Assembly (NCBI GenBank): GCA_015056565.1 | Contig: SVGB01000001.1 | Coordinates: forward strand, 186,001 to 250,000 | Direction: 5' to 3' | Length of the DNA: 64,000 bases | From: Butyrivibrio sp. | GTDB lineage: Bacteria; Bacillota; Clostridia; Lachnospirales; Lachnospiraceae | Shown: in pieces, positions 16,630 through 26,014 of the stretch | Layout of the letters: each line of letters begins with the position of its first letter | Numbering within the stretch: the first letter of the stretch is position 1 | Translations under genes and position numbers: made by a program | Notes under the pieces: model-generated | The model's input: only the letters and a program-made list of their open reading frames with translations | What the model was told of the DNA's origin: nothing | The model's database searches: none

Positions 16630-17727
16630 TCAGATTACCTTCACATATGAATTCTCGTTACTGTAAATAGTGAACACCCCAAGGGCAATCAGAATCAGTG
16701 AGATAAGCCCCCACACTGCAATAAGCAACATTTCAGGCGTGGTACTATACAAGATTGCATTTCTCATGGAAGACATAAAAAAAGCCACCGGATTAAAGCT
16801 CTCGATAATATCTCCAAAGGGCTCAGGAATTCTTTTTGAGATGGAATAAAACACCCCTGACAGATACATCATCATCTGAAGCACAATTCCTGCTATGTAA
16901 CCCAGGTCATTGACGAATACGCCATAGTGCATCATTATACTGCCAACACCGAATGTAAAAAGGAAATGCACCATCAGCACAGGTATAAACCAGAGGATGT
17001 TCCAGCTTACAGGCACCCTGAAAACGATCATCATAAGTGCGATCACGCCAAAGGATATCAGCATTTTAAAGCAATTAACAAACATCTTAGACAGCAACAG
17101 GATATACTTTGGCATATACACCTTGGTTATGATATCCTTGCCATGCCTTACAGCATCGACGCTTCCATTAATACTTCTGGAAAAAAAACTCCACATGGTT
17201 ATCCCTGTAAATATGAATATGGGAAAAAACTGCTCTGACGCCCTGAACACATATCCGAAGATCACCGTATAGATCAGCATCATGCAAAATGGCTCAATAA
17301 GCCACCATAACCAGTTCAGATAAGAGTTTGCCACTTCAGCACCAAGATCCGCCTTGGCAGACCAGATGGCATAAGGAAGATACTTTTTCAGGTCACGATA
17401 AAACCTTTTCCCATATCTTATAAAACCGCCAATGGTTATGATATCTTCTGTTAAAAGGCATACAATAAAAGGCATGACAAACCCCAGCACAATCCCCAGG
17501 CTCATGTACTTAAGCCTATAAGACAGTGTCATATCCGAAAAGCGAAAGCCTTTTACACCCCTAATGTAGGATACAGAAAACGTGATAATATTTGTCACTA
17601 CAAGATATACCAGTAAAAAAACAGCCTTTCTCCTTCCGGACATTTCTCCATGTCGCAGATAATTATGAATTACCAGAGAAAAAACAGCCGGTAATATAAA
17701 CATCGATATACTGATCAACAGTAGCAT
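16630..17727 (-). CDS. wzm: Polysaccharide ABC exporter, permease subunit (Wzm/TagG-type) with N-terminal extension
   Basis: 365 aa, GGAGG upstream. Residues about 115-365 form the ABC-2 permease, with the amphipathic start KADLGAEVANSYLNWLWWLIEP, GKDIITKVYMPKYILLLSK and six hydrophobic segments. The first ~105 residues add two or three more hydrophobic segments (MLLLISISMFILPAVFSLVI, AVFLLVYLVVTNIITFSV, LGIVLGFVMPFIVCLL), unlike the usual ~260-aa Wzm. Paired with the ATPase immediately downstream. A relic of this gene lies at 9957. Expression is divergent from the rpn gene at 17994. Confidence 0.9.
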   Translation of the reverse strand: MLLLISISMFILPAVFSLVIHNYLRHGEMSGRRKAVFLLVYLVVTNIITFSVSYIRGVKGFRFSDMTLSYRLKYMSLGIVLGFVMPFIVCLLTEDIITIGGFIRYGKRFYRDLKKYLPYAIWSAKADLGAEVANSYLNWLWWLIEPFCMMLIYTVIFGYVFRASEQFFPIFIFTGITMWSFFSRSINGSVDAVRHGKDIITKVYMPKYILLLSKMFVNCFKMLISFGVIALMMIVFRVPVSWNILWFIPVLMVHFLFTFGVGSIMMHYGVFVNDLGYIAGIVLQMMMYLSGVFYSISKRIPEPFGDIIESFNPVAFFMSSMRNAILYSTTPEMLLIAVWGLISLILIALGVFTIYSNENSYVKVI

Positions 17728-17745
17728 GTAGAAACCTCCAAATAT

Positions 17746-17789
17746 AAAAACTCCTAATGCACGGCATTCATACCTTACATTGGAATTGC
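17746..17789. repeat. Degenerate rpn-associated hairpin, copy 4
   Basis: AAAAACTCCTAATGC and CATACCTTACATTGGAAT keep the conserved order but the right arm has mutated. It lies only a few bases upstream of the wzm ribosome site, with no rpn gene on that side, so it may mark a lost rpn copy. Confidence 0.65.
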
Positions 17790-17812
17790 CAAAGTACTGA
17801 TTCTTATCTTCA

Positions 17813-17834
17813 ATTCTTAAGAAATCTTAAGAAT
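17813..17834. promoter_or_regulatory. CTTAAG inverted repeat upstream of an rpn gene
   Basis: ATTCTTAAGA and TCTTAAGAAT form a perfect 10-bp inverted repeat with two bases between. It ends 7 bp before the -35 element of the plus-strand promoter and recalls the phased CTTAAG sites at 8770-8828. Confidence 0.55.
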
Positions 17835-17841
17835 TTTTAGC

Positions 17842-17871
17842 TTGATTATTCCACTCAGGTTATGCTATATT
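17842..17871 (+). promoter_or_regulatory. Sigma-A promoter for the rpn gene at 17994
   Basis: TTGATT, an 18-bp spacer, then TATATT. The leader after it includes a TCTGAAATTCCTTCAGA hairpin and a CAGCATACTCGCTG hairpin. Confidence 0.65.
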
Positions 17872-17993
17872 TTGTTCTGCGATCTGAAATTCCTTCAGAC
17901 CCACAATTCTATTTTTTCATTCAGCATACTCGCTGAGCTTTTCCTTAAACGTGCACAGTATGGAAAACACTAACTACGAAAGGTATACAAATA

Positions 17994-18803
17994 ATGAACT
18001 ATAAGTATCTAAATGCTACCGGCAAACTCTCCTACAACATGACCAATGACTACATGTTCCGGATGGTTCTGCAAAGAGATAAAAAAACTCTCATAAACCT
18101 GATCTGTTCACTGCTTCATCTGAAACGAGAGCAAATTAAAAATGTATACATTGACAACCCTGTGGAGCCGGGAAAATCAATGCGTGAAAAAGAATACCAG
18201 ATGGATATCGTTGTCATGCTCAACAACAGCGTCATCATCAACCTTGAAATGCAGGTCCTTAACTATGGAAACTGGCCTGTCAGATCTCTTTCCTACTTGA
18301 GTAGAAAGTTCAACAACGTTCTTCGCGGAAAAGACTACAACACTGTAATGCCGGTGTATCATATTGGTTTTCTGGACTTTACACTTTTTGAAGATCATCC
18401 GGAGTTCTTTGCAAGGTACCAGGTGCGTAATGCAAAGGACAACTATCTCTATACTGACAAATTCAATCTGTATGTGATAGAATTAAACCACACAGAACTT
18501 GCAACTGACGAAGATAAAAGCTACCATACAGACACCTGGGCCAGGCTTTTCAAAGCAAAAACATGGGAGGAAATCAAGATGATCACTAAAGATAATCCAT
18601 CAATGAATTCCACTGCTGAAGCTATCTATGTCTCCAACGCCGATGAGTACATCCGCGAAGAATGCTGGCTTCGCGAAGAGCGTATCGCCCACGAAGAGTA
18701 CCAGAAGAAACAATTCGAAAAGCTCACTAAGGAGAATGCTTCTCTTACTAATGAGAACGCTCGCCTAAAAGAGCTTTTGGAAAAGAACAATATAAAGTTC
18801 TGA
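17994..18803 (+). CDS. Rpn/PD-(D/E)XK nuclease-family putative transposase (PF12784-like)
   Basis: 269 aa; GAAAGG lies ten bases upstream. Close relative of the gene at 8971: YNMTNDYMFRMVLQ near the N-terminus, catalytic D71 in QMDIVVML, E85-x-Q87 in NLEMQ, then SYLSRKFNNVLRGKDY and WARLFKAKTWEEIKM. The C-terminal coiled coil has one ASLTNEN unit. Its last ~85 codons and ~170 bp of 3' sequence are duplicated at 15334. Intact by all visible criteria. Presumed nuclease acting in DNA recombination. Confidence 0.9.
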   Translation: MNYKYLNATGKLSYNMTNDYMFRMVLQRDKKTLINLICSLLHLKREQIKNVYIDNPVEPGKSMREKEYQMDIVVMLNNSVIINLEMQVLNYGNWPVRSLSYLSRKFNNVLRGKDYNTVMPVYHIGFLDFTLFEDHPEFFARYQVRNAKDNYLYTDKFNLYVIELNHTELATDEDKSYHTDTWARLFKAKTWEEIKMITKDNPSMNSTAEAIYVSNADEYIREECWLREERIAHEEYQKKQFEKLTKENASLTNENARLKELLEKNNIKF

Positions 18804-18830
18804 TCTTATCATGAGGGAAACCCACAAGAA

Positions 18831-18872
18831 GCTCCTAATGCCCGGCATTTCATACCTTTACGTTAGGAGTTG
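18831..18872 (+). repeat. Conserved rpn-associated hairpin, copy 5
   Basis: GCTCCTAATGC and GTTAGGAGT flank CGGCATTTCATACCTTTAC. It starts 27 bp after the rpn stop and is followed at 18907-18936 by the second conserved hairpin. Confidence 0.8.
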
Positions 18873-19050
18873 GAACCCAAAATCACTTTTTGCTATTTTA
18901 TCTATAAGAGATGCCACCAATAGACGGTTGGCTCTTAACTTAAGTTCCGATCAAAAAAGGCCATCAAAATTGTCCAGAGTTTCTCAAACAATTGTTTTTC
19001 CGTACACGTGTAGCTGTATAGATGTCTTGCAACAGCTAACAGCGAATCCA

Positions 19051-19083
19051 ACTCTTAATGTAAGCTATGAAATTGCCAAGGTG
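19051..19083 (-). repeat. Half copy of the rpn-associated repeat
   Basis: CTTAATGTAAGCTATGAAATTGCCAAGGT-type sequence, the reverse complement of the right half of the hairpin, with the same tail as the half copy at 11371. It lies at the boundary between the rpn zone and the phosphonate operon. Confidence 0.6.
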
Positions 19084-19107
19084 CCAAACCAGACGCAGAT
19101 CTTCAAA

Positions 19108-20217
19108 TCACAAATTATTTTTTCCGAAGTCATTTAAAGCATCAACAACATATGAAACCTCTTCATCAGTCATACCATAGTACATTGGGATACTAAGTTC
19201 AGTTCTACTAATTTCTTCAGAAATAGGTAAAGAGCCTGCACCAAGTCCCAAATCCTCATAGCATTTCTGAAGATGTATCGGGATAGGGTAATGCTTATTG
19301 GTTCCTATACCCTTAGCATTGAGATATTTCTCTAATTCATCCCTTACAAAACATCTCAATCCAAAAATATGCCAAACAGGAACCGCATCGTCAATTACGG
19401 TGGGAAGCTTTATCAGATCATTCTTTATCTCATTTAAGTATCTTCCAGCAATATGCCTCCTGAATTCATTCATACGGTCCAAATGCTGTAACTTTACTGA
19501 CAAAAATGCGGCTTGCAATTCATCAAGCCTGCTATTATTACCCTTATATATATGATGATATTTATAGTCAGAACCATAGTTACCAAATGCACTTACTTTT
19601 TCAGCTAATTCCAGGTTACTTGTGACAACAGCACCCGCATCACCTAAAGCCCCAAGATTTTTTCCAGGATAAAAAGAAAAGCCTGCTGCATCGCCAAAAG
19701 ATCCAACCCTTTTCCCTTTATATTTAGCACCATGAGCCTGTGCACAATCTTCTATTACATACAATCCATGTTTTTCAGCAATCTCCATGATTGGATCCAT
19801 ATCACATGGCTGACCATATAAATGCACTGGGATAATAGCTTTTGTTCTGTTTGTAATAGCTGTCTCGATTAGTGAAGGGTCTATATTGAACGTTTCCAGC
19901 AAAGGTTCCACAAATACTGGTTTTGCACCAACATATGTTACTGCCAATGCAGTAGCTATATATGTATTTGAAGGAACTATTACTTCATCTCCTTCACCGA
20001 TGCCAAGTGCCCTAAGACTAAGCATCAACGCATCCAGACCATTACCCACTCCAATGCAAGCCTTAACTTTGCAAAAGTCAGCAAAAGCCTTTTCAAATCT
20101 GGCACACTCTTCGCCTTTTATGTAAAAAGAATTGTCAAAGACCCTCTCAAAAGCGTACTTTAAGTCAGCATTTAATTCTTTTTCCATTGGTTTGAAGCTT
20201 ACAAATGGAATATTCAC
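19108..20217 (-). CDS. DegT/DnrJ/EryC1/StrS sugar aminotransferase (FdtB/QdtB-like)
   Basis: 369 aa from a GTG at 20217, chosen because AGGAGG lies seven bases upstream and homologues start with INIPFVSF. The PLP lysine is K186 in [11 protein letters not shown]; the cofactor-binding EDCAQAHG is at 156-163; the [12 protein letters not shown] segment (60-71) is typical. The subgroup converts a dTDP-3-keto-6-deoxyhexose to the 3-amino sugar. The ketoisomerase at 29647 in the same operon supplies the 3-keto substrate, which supports that reading rather than phosphonate transamination. Last gene of the operon; it ends next to the rpn zone. Confidence 0.9.
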   Translation of the reverse strand: MNIPFVSFKPMEKELNADLKYAFERVFDNSFYIKGEECARFEKAFADFCKVKACIGVGNGLDALMLSLRALGIGEGDEVIVPSNTYIATALAVTYVGAKPVFVEPLLETFNIDPSLIETAITNRTKAIIPVHLYGQPCDMDPIMEIAEKHGLYVIEDCAQAHGAKYKGKRVGSFGDAAGFSFYPGKNLGALGDAGAVVTSNLELAEKVSAFGNYGSDYKYHHIYKGNNSRLDELQAAFLSVKLQHLDRMNEFRRHIAGRYLNEIKNDLIKLPTVIDDAVPVWHIFGLRCFVRDELEKYLNAKGIGTNKHYPIPIHLQKCYEDLGLGAGSLPISEEISRTELSIPMYYGMTDEEVSYVVDALNDFGKNNL

Positions 20218-20285
20218 CCTGTTCCCTCCTGTGTTTTCGTTTGATGTCAAGTTTCTAGGTAACATTCTGTATAAACAAATTCGCT

Positions 20286-21407
20286 TTATATTCTTTTCAA
20301 ATAATTAATAAAACAATCTTTGTTTTCTTTTGGTGATGTAGTTGGTCTTCCCAAGTCACTTCTAGATCCTATGGCACATTTGACTTCAATAAAGGATAAA
20401 CACTTTCTTTCACAAACACTTTCCAGTTCACGGTCTAGAGACTTCAAGTCATTCACAGATGTAACGTATTGGTAGCCACAAGCCTTTGCCAACTCAATGA
20501 TATTAACACTTGAGGCAACAGTTGGCATCCCACCAACGGATTCATGAGCCCCATTATTTATCAAAACATGAACCATATTATTTGGATGAATAGAACCTAT
20601 TACCGCTGTAGCTCCTAAATGCATTATCATAGCTCCATCTCCATCAATGCACCAAACTTTTCTGTTTGGTTTGTTTATAGCTATTCCCAACGCAAAAGAA
20701 GACGCATGTCCCATTGAGCCAACTGTCAAAAAGTCTAAATCATGCATCTGCCCATTCTTTTCTCTCAGTTCAAACAATTCTCTGCTTGTTTTTCCCGTAG
20801 TAGCAACAATAGGGTCGTCTCCTGATACTTGTAATATATGCTCTATGATATCTTCTCGTTTCACCAAATTGTCGTTCTCATAGCGAACTTTCTTATCATA
20901 TGTTAATGCCTCCTTCTTAATTATGTACGCTACAGACTTACCGCAATCCATAAACTCATCAAACTCACTAACAATCTCTAACAAATCATCACATGTGGTA
21001 TCTTTTGTAATAATGGTATATTTAATGCCTAATTTATCTAATAAGTCACATGTTATTTCTCCCTGAAAAACATGCTGGGGTTCATCATGAATCCCTGGTT
21101 CTCCTCTCCATCCAATTACAAATTGTATTGGAATAGCATATACTCTATCACTTATTAACGATACTATGGGGTTCACAGCATTACCCTCACCACTATTCTG
21201 CATATAAACAACAGGTCTTTTTCCTGTAGCCAAGCTATATCCAGCAGCTAGAGCAACACAATTCCCCTCGTTTGCAGCAATAACATGGTGTTCAGGATTA
21301 ATTCCATAAGTATCGATAAGGTAATCACACAATGCTTTAAGCTGCGAGTCTGGAACTCCTGTATAAAAATCACTCTTAATCATTTCTAAAAAAACTTCTA
21401 CTCTCAC
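20286..21407 (-). CDS. ppd: Phosphonopyruvate decarboxylase
   Basis: 373 aa, the usual size. [16 protein letters not shown] opens the pyrimidine domain; the activating Glu lies in [31 protein letters not shown] is characteristic of this decarboxylase. The thiamine diphosphate motif is [17 protein letters not shown] ending in LINN, with [11 protein letters not shown] before it. It irreversibly decarboxylates phosphonopyruvate to phosphonoacetaldehyde and pulls the unfavourable PEP mutase equilibrium. PEP mutase and phosphonoacetaldehyde reductase lie in the same operon. Confidence 0.95.
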   Translation of the reverse strand: MRVEVFLEMIKSDFYTGVPDSQLKALCDYLIDTYGINPEHHVIAANEGNCVALAAGYSLATGKRPVVYMQNSGEGNAVNPIVSLISDRVYAIPIQFVIGWRGEPGIHDEPQHVFQGEITCDLLDKLGIKYTIITKDTTCDDLLEIVSEFDEFMDCGKSVAYIIKKEALTYDKKVRYENDNLVKREDIIEHILQVSGDDPIVATTGKTSRELFELREKNGQMHDLDFLTVGSMGHASSFALGIAINKPNRKVWCIDGDGAMIMHLGATAVIGSIHPNNMVHVLINNGAHESVGGMPTVASSVNIIELAKACGYQYVTSVNDLKSLDRELESVCERKCLSFIEVKCAIGSRSDLGRPTTSPKENKDCFINYLKRI

Positions 21408-21437
21408 TTGCCACCTCGCTAATATATAGAAAACAAA

Positions 21438-22604
21438 TTAATTGCCATCATCGATTAGTATTGTCAAACACTTAGCTATCAGTTTAGATATCATAATCAC
21501 ACACAATAACTCTGCAGAAAAAGCCAAGGCAGTTTTTACTATTTGAGTATTCTCATAGCTAAATGGTTGTGAAAAACAAACCAAGACATATGTAATGATT
21601 ACTCCCAAAAGATAAAGCCCAATATTGCGAATCTTTTCACCATACTTGCAAATACACTTTTTTATTTCCACACAAACATTATTCCAAGCCACTTCTCTGG
21701 CATTTTCATTTTTAAATAACTCCTTTATTAGCTCTGTTCTAGTGATTCCTGCAAATACAACTTTATTATAATAATTCGCTTGCTCTGCCTTATGTCGATT
21801 AATAAATCCTGTTCTTTCTTCAGAAGACATTTCATCCAAAAAAGGAATCACTTCTTTTTTGAACAGTGTTTGCCTGTCTTTAAACAGGGTCTTAAGCTGG
21901 TCAATATTTACTTTTTTTGCACCATTAGCAATCCCCCCAATCATATGGCAAGTAACGCACCCTGGATAATATACAGGGACTACTTTCTTCTTTGCCATTT
22001 GCAAAAAAGTCGGCCAATCTTCCAAATATACATAATCTTCACTTGGCATCCCTACTACTTCTAAAAACTCCCTCCTATATAAGGTGGCTACTGTAAGCAA
22101 AAAACACTTGAACCTTAACCTATTGAGTATTTTTTCTGTGTTACCCTCAACCAATATCCCGATATCTTCATCATTCATCATCCTATACTGCGGAATTCTC
22201 TGAGCATTACACATATATGCGTTGCCACAAATTAATAGCGGTTCATCATGGTATGCCTTATATGCATTTACCAATTTTGAAATTACATTATTGTTATAGA
22301 GCCAATCATCAGCACCAATTATCATGTGATAATCGCCAGAATAATACCCAAATGCCCTTATAAGGTTTTTAACAGTGCCATTATTTCGTTCGCTTATTAG
22401 CACATCATAATTCTTTATATTTCGATTTTTATTCTTTTCAATATAATTTGCTATCCATGCGCCATCAAAATCCTTTGAGCCATCATCAGATATTATCAGT
22501 TCTATAGACTCATATGTTTGATTAATCACTGAATCAATTGCTCGAATAATAGAAGTGCTGCTATTATAGCTAAGAATAATTACACTCACAGTCTTTATAT
22601 TCAT
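21438..22604 (-). CDS. GT2-family glycosyltransferase with C-terminal membrane segments
   Basis: 388 aa. The GT-A domain starts KTVSVIILSYNSSTSIIRAIDS, with the nucleotide motif LIISDDGS and the metal-binding GADDW. After the catalytic domain (to about 235) the sequence GGIANG, then a helical stretch, leads to two hydrophobic segments near the C-terminus that anchor it to the membrane. The split glycosyltransferase at 25284 plus 24110 is a paralogue with the same layout, which helped to recognise the frameshift there. The donor sugar is unknown. The gene starts 4 bp after the TagB-like gene ends. Confidence 0.88.
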   Translation of the reverse strand: MNIKTVSVIILSYNSSTSIIRAIDSVINQTYESIELIISDDGSKDFDGAWIANYIEKNKNRNIKNYDVLISERNNGTVKNLIRAFGYYSGDYHMIIGADDWLYNNNVISKLVNAYKAYHDEPLLICGNAYMCNAQRIPQYRMMNDEDIGILVEGNTEKILNRLRFKCFLLTVATLYRREFLEVVGMPSEDYVYLEDWPTFLQMAKKKVVPVYYPGCVTCHMIGGIANGAKKVNIDQLKTLFKDRQTLFKKEVIPFLDEMSSEERTGFINRHKAEQANYYNKVVFAGITRTELIKELFKNENAREVAWNNVCVEIKKCICKYGEKIRNIGLYLLGVIITYVLVCFSQPFSYENTQIVKTALAFSAELLCVIMISKLIAKCLTILIDDGN

Positions 22605-22608
22605 TCGT

Positions 22609-24129
22609 TTATACCATTTTCCCCCTTACAGCGACTCTTGCATCATTTTCTATATCTGAATGCATAGCACCAATTATATAATCTCTAATCCTTTCCCCAT
22701 TTTTCCCGTCCAAGTGTCCATATTCAGAATAGAATGACTCCATTCTCTTATTCTTTAATGGATCGTGATGGTTCTTTACCATGTCACAATATTCTGCAAT
22801 TTTATCAAAAGAATCACCTATGTATATATCTTTAATGCAGTTCTCGTCAATAACACCTTCTCCGCCTTCCTTAGGCGTATACATAACAGGTTTTTCAGTA
22901 GCTACATACTCTACCAAAAAGGTTGCTGCATCGCTAATAAGAGCATCTGACATGGCAAAAGAATAGTGATAATCACCATATTTATTAATAATCACATTGT
23001 CCATTTGCTCAAGATCTCTACAAAACTCTCTAAATTCTTCCTGATCTATTGTCTTCTCCTTTTCAATAGTTTGCCAGAAAATAGGATGTGGCCTCCATAT
23101 GAGAAAAATATCATTGTTTTTCTTAAAATAATCTCTCATATCCTTATACCAATACAAAAATGTTCCTACTCCAGCATTAGGGGTTATCGAAAAGTGCGTG
23201 TTCCAAAGTATTACAGGTCTATTTCCAATCTTTTTTCTCCATTCCACATCTACCCATTTATTTTTATTTCTTTCCATTTCAAATATTTCATCAAATTTAG
23301 GATGTCCGATTACCTCGACATTTTCTCCTCCTCTAAATCCATATTTGCAAGCCATGTCTTTATAAAACTGACTATAACCTATTATTTTCCATATGCTATA
23401 TTGCGCCGGCATTCCATAAAAGAATTGATACAGTTTACTTCCACCTTGAACATCTAAACAATATGAAATATACACTGTATACTTTGTATACCTATTGACT
23501 TCTCTAACATATAGTTTAGGAGGTATTCCTCTAATTGCATAATATGGTTTCATATAAAAACATATATCAGGCTGATCAGTCGTTAGTGAATAATCTTTAT
23601 AGTCAATTACAGGTATTCCAAATTTTAAATAATTTTCGTAGTTTTCACTAATATAACGGCCTACAGTCGGATCATCAGCTTTATTTTCGTAAACAAAAAC
23701 TGCTTGTCTATCAAATAGTCGATTATCTTCCATAGACTTCCAAACAGAAGAAAACGATGGAAACAAATCAAATTCTTGGCAAAAAAATGTCACATGTATT
23801 TTATAATCATTAGCATCTATGCCTCCACATTTGTCTAAAATAGTATCTAATACTTGATTTTTATTAATGTTTCCAGTGCAGTAATAGCCAACCATTCGCC
23901 TTAAATAGTCCAACTGATAATAACTCCACATATTAGATGAAGCATTATCCCACATAGTTTTTTTGTTTACTTTTCCCCCATCAAATGGCAGTTCATCTTG
24001 GCAATATCTATCCAAGTTGTTCTTTAATTCTTCTGCAGGTATCTTGTCGCCTTTTAGTGAGGATATTAGTTCATCTCTCACTTTCTCTATAAAATATACT
24101 TTTGAATAATTAAGTCGTTTGTCTATCAT
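22609..24129 (-). CDS. CDP-glycerol glycerophosphotransferase-like protein (TagB/TagF family)
   Basis: 506 aa. The C-terminal ~330 residues match the TagB/TagF fold: ILWNTHFSITPNAGVGTFL, the catalytic-type FLIWRPHPIFW, and the ALISDAATFLVEYVATEKPVMY segment that binds the CDP part of the donor. The first ~170 residues are family-variable. Classical members transfer glycerol phosphate or ribitol phosphate from CDP-activated donors. Next to a fusion that should make a CMP-activated phosphonate, it is the best candidate for transferring the phosphonate to the glycan; this is inference. Start overlaps the preceding gene by 20 bp. Confidence 0.85.
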   Translation of the reverse strand: MIDKRLNYSKVYFIEKVRDELISSLKGDKIPAEELKNNLDRYCQDELPFDGGKVNKKTMWDNASSNMWSYYQLDYLRRMVGYYCTGNINKNQVLDTILDKCGGIDANDYKIHVTFFCQEFDLFPSFSSVWKSMEDNRLFDRQAVFVYENKADDPTVGRYISENYENYLKFGIPVIDYKDYSLTTDQPDICFYMKPYYAIRGIPPKLYVREVNRYTKYTVYISYCLDVQGGSKLYQFFYGMPAQYSIWKIIGYSQFYKDMACKYGFRGGENVEVIGHPKFDEIFEMERNKNKWVDVEWRKKIGNRPVILWNTHFSITPNAGVGTFLYWYKDMRDYFKKNNDIFLIWRPHPIFWQTIEKEKTIDQEEFREFCRDLEQMDNVIINKYGDYHYSFAMSDALISDAATFLVEYVATEKPVMYTPKEGGEGVIDENCIKDIYIGDSFDKIAEYCDMVKNHHDPLKNKRMESFYSEYGHLDGKNGERIRDYIIGAMHSDIENDARVAVRGKMV

Positions 24130-25291
24130 GCTTGAATTTCACCCATTTAAGCACCTTTCTTGATACTCGAAGAATCTGAATGCTAATATTTAACACAGCT
24201 AATGCAAGAGAAATATTTGCCACAAAAGAATGAATATGCTTAATAAATAAAATAGCTTCATTCGAGATGTATGATAAATAGTAACCTGAAAAGAATCCAA
24301 GGCAGACTTTCATCATTAAATAAACAGCTAACAATCCTATAAAAAAGTTAATACCAACTCTTTCGCCATAACGAATCACTTTATTATTTTTGAAACCATA
24401 CAAATAATTCAGCTCATTAATTACATGGTCAATTATGCACAAGACATAAGCCAAAAGTGCTATTACAGAAACTGCAAACATTGTAGCCGATAACCAATTG
24501 TATACAATATTCGAATTATTATTTATACTTCTATCCCAGTCAATAAATAATGCTGAAATAAAAGCCAGGGAACTAATCATCCCATAAGCAAGCATTCTAT
24601 AGCCTTTGTTAACTGAATTAACTGTCTTTTTAAAAAATGGACTTTTATCTTTACTGGTTTTAATCTCACTTAGCTGTCGCAAAGCAATATCTATTTGATC
24701 ATTAATACTTTTTTGATTTGGCTCACCAAAAGCATCTCGTTTAAACTTTCCTACAGAAGCAATCACAATGCATTCTTCTCCAATTTTTGTCGCCAGATCA
24801 AATAAAAAAGTTTTATATGCTTTTTTTAAATAATTGTATTCAAACTGTACTGTCACCACATTGTCGTGGTCTGCCCTGTATTTGTTTGTCTCGCCAATCA
24901 GCCTCTCAGACCAATACTTTTCATATTTCGGATCACAGAATGCTATCACAAAAATATAAGCATCTCCATCTGCACGCAGCAACTGCCCATAGCTTTTAGA
25001 TAAAGTGGCTGCATCATCAACCGCAACTAATATATACTTTTTCGTATGAACCAATCCCATATTTATCTGTAGATTACTTACTGCATTCTCTCTATACTGA
25101 CTAAAACTATTGTTTCTATATTCGTAATCTCTAGCACATTCATACATCGCTTTTCTGACTTGATGCCAGTTTTTAGCTTTGTCATACGCCTCTTCACTCA
25201 TGTTTTTTTTATATGGCTCAACCTCATACAAAAAAATACTATCTATATCTTTATAGAATGCTATTTCCTTAGGCGAATATCCCTTACTCAT
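24110..25291 (-). CDS. Membrane protein, likely the frameshifted C-terminal half of the preceding glycosyltransferase
   Basis: 393 aa if started at the ATG at 25291, which overlaps the stop of the preceding GT gene (ATGAGTAA). The first ~45 residues (FYKDIDSIFLYEVEPYKKNMSEE) align with the region after the catalytic domain in the paralogue at 21438 (LFKDRQTLFKKEVIPFLDEMSSE). A soluble alpha/beta region (KYILVAVDDAATLSKSYGQL) comes next, then four or more hydrophobic segments from about residue 235. No stand-alone family recognised. Losing one G in the upstream G8 tract fuses it in frame to the glycosyltransferase. Confidence 0.75.
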   Translation of the reverse strand: MSKGYSPKEIAFYKDIDSIFLYEVEPYKKNMSEEAYDKAKNWHQVRKAMYECARDYEYRNNSFSQYRENAVSNLQINMGLVHTKKYILVAVDDAATLSKSYGQLLRADGDAYIFVIAFCDPKYEKYWSERLIGETNKYRADHDNVVTVQFEYNYLKKAYKTFLFDLATKIGEECIVIASVGKFKRDAFGEPNQKSINDQIDIALRQLSEIKTSKDKSPFFKKTVNSVNKGYRMLAYGMISSLAFISALFIDWDRSINNNSNIVYNWLSATMFAVSVIALLAYVLCIIDHVINELNYLYGFKNNKVIRYGERVGINFFIGLLAVYLMMKVCLGFFSGYYLSYISNEAILFIKHIHSFVANISLALAVLNISIQILRVSRKVLKWVKFKHDRQTT

Positions 25292-25973
25292 ATTGTGCGA
25301 TACCCCCCCCAAACCTATGTTTGCCTCCTGTAAAGTTTAGGAAACTAAATCTAAATCCTTCGCGAGCTAGCAAGATATGTGACGTCCAATCCTCAACCAA
25401 TTCATATTTTGATAACAAATCACTTTCAATAATGTACTCAAATGCTTTTTTGGAATAATAGGTTCCTAATGCAGGTAAAACGCATCGCCATGACAACTCT
25501 TCAAACAATCGCTGGACATCATTATTAATCATATCTATATCATCATCACTAACGAATAATCCCTCAATTTTATTAAGTTCATGATCACACATTGCCAAAT
25601 TGCAGCAAACCACATCATTTTCATCATCCTCATTGAACTTTTTTACTATCTTAGAAATAGTTGACGTCCCATATAATGCATCATCTGCAGCAATTATCCC
25701 GATCACGTCACCCGTACATAGTGATGCTATTTTTTTAATATGACTACACGTGCCAATGTTTTCATCATTAATGTTGTATGCAACACTTACTATTCCAGAT
25801 CCCTTATTATTTAATATATATTCCTTTACGCTATTCAAATCAAAACTATCTGAGCCATCATCGCTAACAATCAACTCAATTTGTTCATAATCCTGATTCA
25901 AAATAGAATCTATCGCTTCATAAATATATTTACTGTTATTAAAAGAAATAACTATCAACGAAACTGTCTTCAA
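25284..25973 (-). CDS. GT2-family glycosyltransferase catalytic domain, truncated by a G8 tract
   Basis: 229 aa from a TTG at 25973, which has AAGGA eight bases upstream; the homologue at 21438 starts at the same point (MNIKTVSVI versus LKTVSLIVI). ELIVSDDGSDSFD is the nucleotide motif and AADDALY the metal site. The frame ends at TAA 25284 shortly after TTT-GGG-GGG-GGT. The paralogue continues through this point for another 150 residues, so this frame is prematurely ended. Either the state is switched off by slippage, or the two parts work as separate chains, or the G count is a sequencing error. Confidence 0.82.
   Translation of the reverse strand: MKTVSLIVISFNNSKYIYEAIDSILNQDYEQIELIVSDDGSDSFDLNSVKEYILNNKGSGIVSVAYNINDENIGTCSHIKKIASLCTGDVIGIIAADDALYGTSTISKIVKKFNEDDENDVVCCNLAMCDHELNKIEGLFVSDDDIDMINNDVQRLFEELSWRCVLPALGTYYSKKAFEYIIESDLLSKYELVEDWTSHILLAREGFRFSFLNFTGGKHRFGGGIAQYE
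25303..25310 (-). repeat. Homopolymeric G8 tract, candidate slippage switch
   Basis: Eight G on the coding strand near the end of the truncated glycosyltransferase. G8 gives the stop at 25284; G7 would join this frame to that of the membrane part, reading FGGVSHNMSKG. G8 is long for this AT-rich region. Confidence 0.8.
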
Positions 25974-26014
25974 ATTCTTATTCCTTCTTTTGTCAGAATG
26001 TTTTTCAGATATGC

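Noticed and set aside
18811..19137. Plus-strand ORF of 108 aa between rpn and DegT genes
   Set aside because: It runs through the rpn-associated hairpins and repeat remnants, has no ribosome site and no recognisable domain.
19108..20217. DegT aminotransferase as the 2-aminoethylphosphonate transaminase
   Set aside because: AEP transaminases belong to other aminotransferase classes, and a matching sugar 3,4-ketoisomerase is in the same operon.
22966..23457. Plus-strand ORF of 163 aa
   Set aside because: Antisense to the TagB/TagF-like gene, with no start signal and no family match.
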